Shown here piece after piece: positions 36,281 to 41,124 of a DNA stretch of 41,124 bases. The stretch's first letter is position 1. Each line of letters begins with the position of its first letter. Made by a program: the position numbers and the translations under genes. The DNA comes from Bifidobacterium breve. GTDB lineage: Bacteria > Actinomycetota > Actinomycetes > S36-B12. The stretch spans positions 1-41,124 of the forward strand of contig CAMCSO010000005.1 of assembly GCA_945877545.1 (NCBI GenBank). Reading direction: 5' to 3'. The notes under the pieces are model-generated. The model was not told the DNA's origin and made no database searches. It saw only the letters and a program-made list of their open reading frames with translations.

Positions 36281-36844
36281 ATGGCGAGGTCTTCTCGAAG
36301 GTTCGAGCGGGCTCGGTCAAACGAATCGGCGGACGACTCTCTCACCGACCCGCAGCATGAGGCGAGTTCGGAGGGTGCAGCCAGAGCGATCGTCCTGCGA
36401 CGGCTAAGCGCATCTGCCCGCACCCGTTACGAGCTTGACGAGGACCTGACGGACCGAGGATTCCCGGCCGACGTCATCGAGTGCGTCCTTGACCGGTTCG
36501 AGGAGGTCGGGCTCGTTAATGACGCCGAGTTTGCCGAGCTGTGGGTGGCCTCACGACATCGAACTCGAGGGGCGGCAAGATCGGTGCTTCGTCGAGAACT
36601 GCGGAACAAGGGCGTGAGCGACGAGCTGGCAGAGTCGGCGCTCGCGGGGATTTCATCCGAGGACGAGCTGGTTCGCGCAAGGGCGCTCATCGACCGCAAG
36701 CTCATTACCCTTCGAAGTGCAAGCCGTGATCAGTCTCAACGCCGACTCGTCGCCTACCTCCTTCGCCGGGGCTACCAAGGCGGGGTTGCGTTCGCCGTCG
36801 TGTCGCAGGCACTCGATTTGCACGATGTTCAGATGGACGGATAG
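36281..36844 (+). CDS. recX: Regulatory protein RecX
   Basis: LSASARTRYELDEDLTDRGFPADVIECVLDRFEEVGLVNDAEFAELWVASRH; downstream of recA. Confidence 0.93.
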   Translation: MARSSRRFERARSNESADDSLTDPQHEASSEGAARAIVLRRLSASARTRYELDEDLTDRGFPADVIECVLDRFEEVGLVNDAEFAELWVASRHRTRGAARSVLRRELRNKGVSDELAESALAGISSEDELVRARALIDRKLITLRSASRDQSQRRLVAYLLRRGYQGGVAFAVVSQALDLHDVQMDG

Positions 36845-36895
36845 GTTGTTTCGCGAGCGGAATAGCGCTGAACCATCCCATCTCAAGGAGTGCTC

Positions 36896-39244
36896 ATGCC
36901 CGGCCTTTCATCGTGGGCAGTACGCCGCCCCGTTATCGCGCTCATCTGCTGGCTCGCTGCGCTCGTCGCGGTGGTGGGCCTTGGCGTTGGCGTCGGCGGC
37001 ACGCTCAACGACTCGTTCGAACTTCCTGATACCGAGTCGACGGCGGCCCAGGACCTGTTGATGGAATTGCCGAATGCAGGCGCCGCGACGGGTGCCTCTG
37101 CTCGGGTGGTGTGGTCACCGGCAAGTGGCACGGCGGTAGATGAGGCTGCGGTTGCGAAGGTGAAGCCGCTGCTCGACACGATCGCCGCGCTGCCGTCGGT
37201 TGATTGTGTGTCGACCCCCTTCGGTCCTGGACTGGGCAAGGCATGCCCGCCGATGCAGGCCGGAGCCTCGGAGGCCGACCTTGAGGCCATGCCGGAGGAT
37301 CAGCGGGCCGCGTTCTCTGATGCATCCAAGGCGGCCCAGCAGGCGATGTCGCCGGTGAGTCCCGATGGACGCGTCGCTTATGCCACGGTCTCGTTCTCCT
37401 CGGACGGAGGTCAGATCCCGACCCAGGATGCCAAGGCCATTCTTGATGGTGTGAAGGCTCTCAACGGGTCCGAGATCGCAGTGGGCGCCAACGGTCAGGT
37501 TCTTGATTTCGCTGGCCAGGAGCCTCCGAGCAGCGAGGGTATCGGAATCCTTGTAGCGATCGTCATCCTCCTCATTGCATTCGGCTCGATCATTGCGGCC
37601 GGCATGCCGATCGTTGTTGCAGTCGTCGGACTGGCAATGGGTCAAATGGCGATCCTCGTGGTCGCTAATTTCCTCGATGTCGCGACCTTCGCCCCAACGC
37701 TGGCGGCGATGATCGGACTTGGCGTTGGCATCGACTACGCGTTGTTCGTCATGAACCGGTTCCGCCAGGCGGTCCTCGCCGGCCACGCGCCGAAGGATGC
37801 CGCGATGGAGGCTGTGGAGACCGCAGGCCGGGCAGTCCTGTTCGCTGGTGGAACCGTCATCATTGCTCTGCTCGGTCTGTTCGTGCTGCGAATCAACTTC
37901 TTCGTTGGACTGTCGGTGGCAGCGTCCCTCACAGTGCTCATGGTCATGCTGTCGGCGCTGTGGATGCTGCCAGCGCTGCTCAGCCTGCTGGGCGCGAAGG
38001 CGCTTGGTCTGCGTATGCCGTGGGGGAAGAAGCCTGGCGTCGTGCACCCCGAAGGCGTGGCCTGGGCGAAGTACGGTCGCCGCCTTCAACGGCGTCCCAT
38101 CATCCCTGCGGCTATTTCGCTGCTCGTTGTGCTTGTGCTTGCGATCCCGCTCTTCAGCCTGCGGCAGGGCTTCTCCGATGACTCAGGCAAGGCGGTCGGA
38201 AGTCCTGGAAGAGTTGCCTTCGACCTGATGAGCGAGGGCTTCGGGGCTGGCGTGAATGGGCCGTTCTTCTTTGCGGTGAAGTTGGGGCAGCCTCGCGATA
38301 TGGAGGCCTACGGCGCGATCGTCAATGGGCTGGCAACGGCGGATGGCGTGGCGGGCACACTCCCGACTCCAGCGATGCTTCCATTGATCGCGGGTAATCC
38401 CGGGTCATTCAGTGAGGACGGAATGGTGGCCTCGATCATGGTCGTGCCAGCGTCAGCCCCACAGGATGAGGCCACAACGCAACTGCTCGACCGACTTCGC
38501 ACCGAGGTCGACCCCGGGCTAGAGCAGGCAACGGGGTCGAAGATTTACGTTGGCGGAGCGCAAGCGATCACGAGCGATTTCACGACCGTCCTCACGGACG
38601 CGCTGCCGATCTTCCTGCTGGTTGTCGTTGGGTTCGGCTTCCTTGCGCTTACCTTGCTCTTTCATTCAATCGTTGTCCCGCTCACCGCCGCGGTTACCAG
38701 CCTGCTGAGCTTCGGAGCCGCAATGGGCATCACGGTGGCGGTTTTCCAGTGGGGGTGGCTCGCCGGTCCACTCGGGATCTCAGGGACGGGTCCGATCATG
38801 CCCTTCCTGCCGATCATGGTGTTCGCCATCCTCTTTGGTCTGTCAATGGACTACCAGGTGTTCCTCGTGTCCCGAATGCAGGAGGAGTGGGCGCGGACTG
38901 GCGACAACGCAGCATCAGTTCGCCGAGGCCTTGCGGGCTCGGGCAGGGTGGTGATGATCGCGGCGGCGATCATGGCGAGCGTGTTCCTGGCATTCGTCCC
39001 GACGCCTGATTCGACGATCAAACTGTTCGGCATCGCTCTCGCATCTGCGGTCATCATTGATGCATTCATTGTGCGGCTCATTCTCGTTCCGTCGCTCATG
39101 TCGATGCTCGGCAAGGCGAACTGGTGGCTGCCGGAATGGCTCGACAGAATCTTGCCGAAGGTGCAGATTGAGCCGGGTGAAGACGAGGTCGACGATGATG
39201 CGAAGCCGTTGCCAGCCAGCACCTCCGCGCCCGTTGTCGGGTAG
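36896..39244 (+). CDS. MMPL/RND-family membrane transporter
   Basis: Two halves each with a periplasmic loop and TM block; GLGVGIDYALFVMNRFRQ and ILFGLSMDYQVFLVSRMQEEW. SD aaggag before ATG 36896. Confidence 0.94.
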   Translation: MPGLSSWAVRRPVIALICWLAALVAVVGLGVGVGGTLNDSFELPDTESTAAQDLLMELPNAGAATGASARVVWSPASGTAVDEAAVAKVKPLLDTIAALPSVDCVSTPFGPGLGKACPPMQAGASEADLEAMPEDQRAAFSDASKAAQQAMSPVSPDGRVAYATVSFSSDGGQIPTQDAKAILDGVKALNGSEIAVGANGQVLDFAGQEPPSSEGIGILVAIVILLIAFGSIIAAGMPIVVAVVGLAMGQMAILVVANFLDVATFAPTLAAMIGLGVGIDYALFVMNRFRQAVLAGHAPKDAAMEAVETAGRAVLFAGGTVIIALLGLFVLRINFFVGLSVAASLTVLMVMLSALWMLPALLSLLGAKALGLRMPWGKKPGVVHPEGVAWAKYGRRLQRRPIIPAAISLLVVLVLAIPLFSLRQGFSDDSGKAVGSPGRVAFDLMSEGFGAGVNGPFFFAVKLGQPRDMEAYGAIVNGLATADGVAGTLPTPAMLPLIAGNPGSFSEDGMVASIMVVPASAPQDEATTQLLDRLRTEVDPGLEQATGSKIYVGGAQAITSDFTTVLTDALPIFLLVVVGFGFLALTLLFHSIVVPLTAAVTSLLSFGAAMGITVAVFQWGWLAGPLGISGTGPIMPFLPIMVFAILFGLSMDYQVFLVSRMQEEWARTGDNAASVRRGLAGSGRVVMIAAAIMASVFLAFVPTPDSTIKLFGIALASAVIIDAFIVRLILVPSLMSMLGKANWWLPEWLDRILPKVQIEPGEDEVDDDAKPLPASTSAPVVG

Positions 39245-39256
39245 GCGTCCACACGC

Positions 39257-40105
39257 GTGGGCATCGTCCGTATCAGCGACCCGGCTGATGCAAGGCTCGC
39301 CGATTATGTGAGCCTTACTGATGTGGCCCTGCGGTCGCGCCATGAACCGTCCGTGGGACTGTACATCGCGGAGAGCTCGGAGGTCATTCGAATCGCGGTC
39401 GGTGCTGGTCACCGGCCGCGATCCTTCCTCTTGGCCGAACGCTGGCTGGAGGACCTCGGCCCTGTTCTATCGGAGGTGAATGCTGGGACGGACGGAGATG
39501 TGCCGGTGTTCGTCGCCGATCCACAAACCCTGCGCGCCATCACGGGCTTTCATCTCCACCGTGGCGCGCTCGCCGCCATGCACCGACCGCCGCTCGCGCC
39601 TGTGGGGGAGTTGATCGTCGGGCTCTGCTCTGGGGAGGGCCCGGTGCGGGTGGTGGTTCTCGAGGACATCGTTGACCATACAAATGTTGGGGCAATCTTC
39701 CGAAGTGTTGCTGCGCTCGGTGCCCATGCGGTGCTCGTGTCTCCACGGTGCGCTGACCCCCTCTACCGTCGCAGCGTGCGCGTGTCGATGGGAACGGTGT
39801 TCCTCGTTCCGTGGACGAGGATGACCGACTGGCACGATGGGGTCGAGGACCTGCGATCGAAGGGCTTCGTGATTGCAGCGCTCGGCCTCGGGGATGACTC
39901 CGTGGACCTAGATGTCTTTGCGACCTCGGCCCCGGAGCGACTGGCCCTCGTGTTTGGCACCGAGGGTGATGGCCTGTCATCGTCGGCCGTCGGATCAGCG
40001 GACCTAAGGGTTCGCATTCCGATGGCCGGGGGAGTCGACTCCTTGAATGTTGCTGCTGCTTCGGCTGTCGCCCTGTGGGCGCTGCGATCCTCGGCTAGCG
40101 TTTAG
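39257..40105 (+). CDS. SpoU/TrmH-family RNA 2'-O-methyltransferase
   Basis: VLEDIVDHTNVGAIFRSVAALGAHAVLVSPRCADPLYRRSVRVSMGTVF, LVFGTEGDGLS, IPMAGGVDSLNVAAASAVALW. Confidence 0.94.
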   Translation: MGIVRISDPADARLADYVSLTDVALRSRHEPSVGLYIAESSEVIRIAVGAGHRPRSFLLAERWLEDLGPVLSEVNAGTDGDVPVFVADPQTLRAITGFHLHRGALAAMHRPPLAPVGELIVGLCSGEGPVRVVVLEDIVDHTNVGAIFRSVAALGAHAVLVSPRCADPLYRRSVRVSMGTVFLVPWTRMTDWHDGVEDLRSKGFVIAALGLGDDSVDLDVFATSAPERLALVFGTEGDGLSSSAVGSADLRVRIPMAGGVDSLNVAAASAVALWALRSSASV

Positions 40106-40127
40106 GGAAACGAGGGTCTGGAGAACT

Positions 40128-41072
40128 ATGTCGCACTCAAATGAGGCCTTCTCGGCTGACAATCGGACGACGAGCACGGCGACCGAGATCAGCGACGGGA
40201 TCTTCGCCTACGTGCAGGCCGACGGTACGTGGTGGATCAACAACACGGGCTTCCTGGTGGGTAGGCGGGGAGTCGTGAGCATCGATGCCTGCGCGACAGC
40301 GCGCAGAACGACCGCTTACCTAGAGGCGATCACCGCGGTCACCCAGACCCCGGTGCGCACCCTCATCAACACCCATCACCATGGCGACCACACCTTCGGC
40401 AACTATTTGTTCACAGAGGCGACGATCGTCGCCCACGACGGCGTGCGCCAGGGAATGGCGGCATGGGGTGTGCCGAAGTCCGCACCGTTCTGGACCGAGG
40501 TGGAATGGGGACCCGTTGAACTCGTACCGCCGTTCCTCACCTTCGAGGATCGGGTGCGCGTCTACGTCGACGAACTCGTGTGCGAGGTGGCGCATGTGGG
40601 CACGCCGGCTCATACGGTCAGCGACTCCGTCGTATGGATCCCGGAGCGCGGGGTACTCTTCAGCGGCGATCTCATCTTCAACGGCGGAATGCCCTTCCTG
40701 CTGCAGGGTTCGATCAGCGGTGCCCGGGTGGCCCTTGACTCGATTCGGGCTCTCGGGGCCCAGATCATCGTTCCGGGTCACGGCCTTGTCTGCGGCCCGG
40801 AGGCGATTGAGGAGGTTGATCTCTATCTCGCCTTCGTCCAGATGGCTGCGCTGGATGGTCACGCGGCGGGGCTCACGCCTCTGGAGATCGCGAGGGACCT
40901 CGATCTAGGCGAGTTCGCGGCGCTCTCGGATCCCGAGCGCATCGTAGGGAACCTTCACCGCGCCCTCGCTGAGATCGATGGCCTGCCGCCCGGTGCGCCG
41001 ATTGATGCGCACGCTGCTCTCGCCGACATGGTGGAGTTCAACGGAGGAAGGCCCCTGACGTGCCTCGCCTGA
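40128..41072 (+). CDS. Metallo-beta-lactamase-fold hydrolase
   Basis: NTHHHGDHTFGNYLF zinc motif, HTVSDSVVWIPERGVLFSGDLIFNGG, IVPGHG; ATG 40128 with SD ctggag chosen over the longer ORF. Confidence 0.92.
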   Translation: MSHSNEAFSADNRTTSTATEISDGIFAYVQADGTWWINNTGFLVGRRGVVSIDACATARRTTAYLEAITAVTQTPVRTLINTHHHGDHTFGNYLFTEATIVAHDGVRQGMAAWGVPKSAPFWTEVEWGPVELVPPFLTFEDRVRVYVDELVCEVAHVGTPAHTVSDSVVWIPERGVLFSGDLIFNGGMPFLLQGSISGARVALDSIRALGAQIIVPGHGLVCGPEAIEEVDLYLAFVQMAALDGHAAGLTPLEIARDLDLGEFAALSDPERIVGNLHRALAEIDGLPPGAPIDAHAALADMVEFNGGRPLTCLA

Positions 41073-41124
41073 TGGCGCAGCGTGCCAAGGCGCTCGGCAT
41101 GAGCGGCAATGAGGCAGGACGGCA
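41072..41124 (+). CDS. Start of an unidentified CDS truncated at the window edge
   Basis: TGATG overlap with the preceding stop; reads MAQRAKALGMSGNEAGR... Alternative in-frame GTG at 41060. Confidence 0.35.
   Translation, partial: MAQRAKALGMSGNEAGR

Noticed and set aside
1-41124. Mobile elements, tRNA or rRNA genes
   Set aside because: No transposase/integrase motif, att-like duplication, cloverleaf or rRNA sequence was recognised; gene order looks like core chromosome.

Overview
High-GC actinobacterial (Actinomycetota-like, judged from gene content and order) chromosomal segment, almost fully coding. From left to right it has: a C-terminal fragment (probably ispG), GNAT, proS, HAD hydrolase, TauE/SafE permease, two ferritin-like/DUF4439-type genes (minus), rimP-nusA-ylxR-infB-rbfA-truB-ribF-rpsO-pnp, M16 protease, dapB, a minus-strand azlC-azlD-PH-domain-like cluster, an unusually large double-module histidine kinase with a LuxR/NarL response regulator, GNAT (minus), thyX, dapA, RNase J, ftsK, a short RodZ-type HTH gene, rimO, pgsA, cinA C-terminal domain, ClgR-like HTH, DUF3046, a sulfotransferase-like gene plus MFS pair, recA-recX, MMPL transporter, SpoU/TrmH methyltransferase and an MBL-fold hydrolase. 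No tRNA/rRNA, CRISPR array, prophage or transposase was recognised. The main points for follow-up are: (i) a perfect TCGAAC-N4-GTTCGA SOS box plus a separate PafBC/RecA-NDp-like promoter upstream of recA; (ii) a recurring TANNNT hexamer 6-7 nt upstream of start codons at seven genes, suggesting leaderless transcription; (iii) structured RNA candidates in the rpsO, pnp and rbfA leaders, including two mutually exclusive stems between infB and rbfA; (iv) the double-module kinase; (v) the sulfotransferase/MFS pair between DUF3046 and recA; (vi) a RodZ-like gene reduced to its HTH. I found no clear-cut entirely new system. All calls are by eye without homology or folding software.
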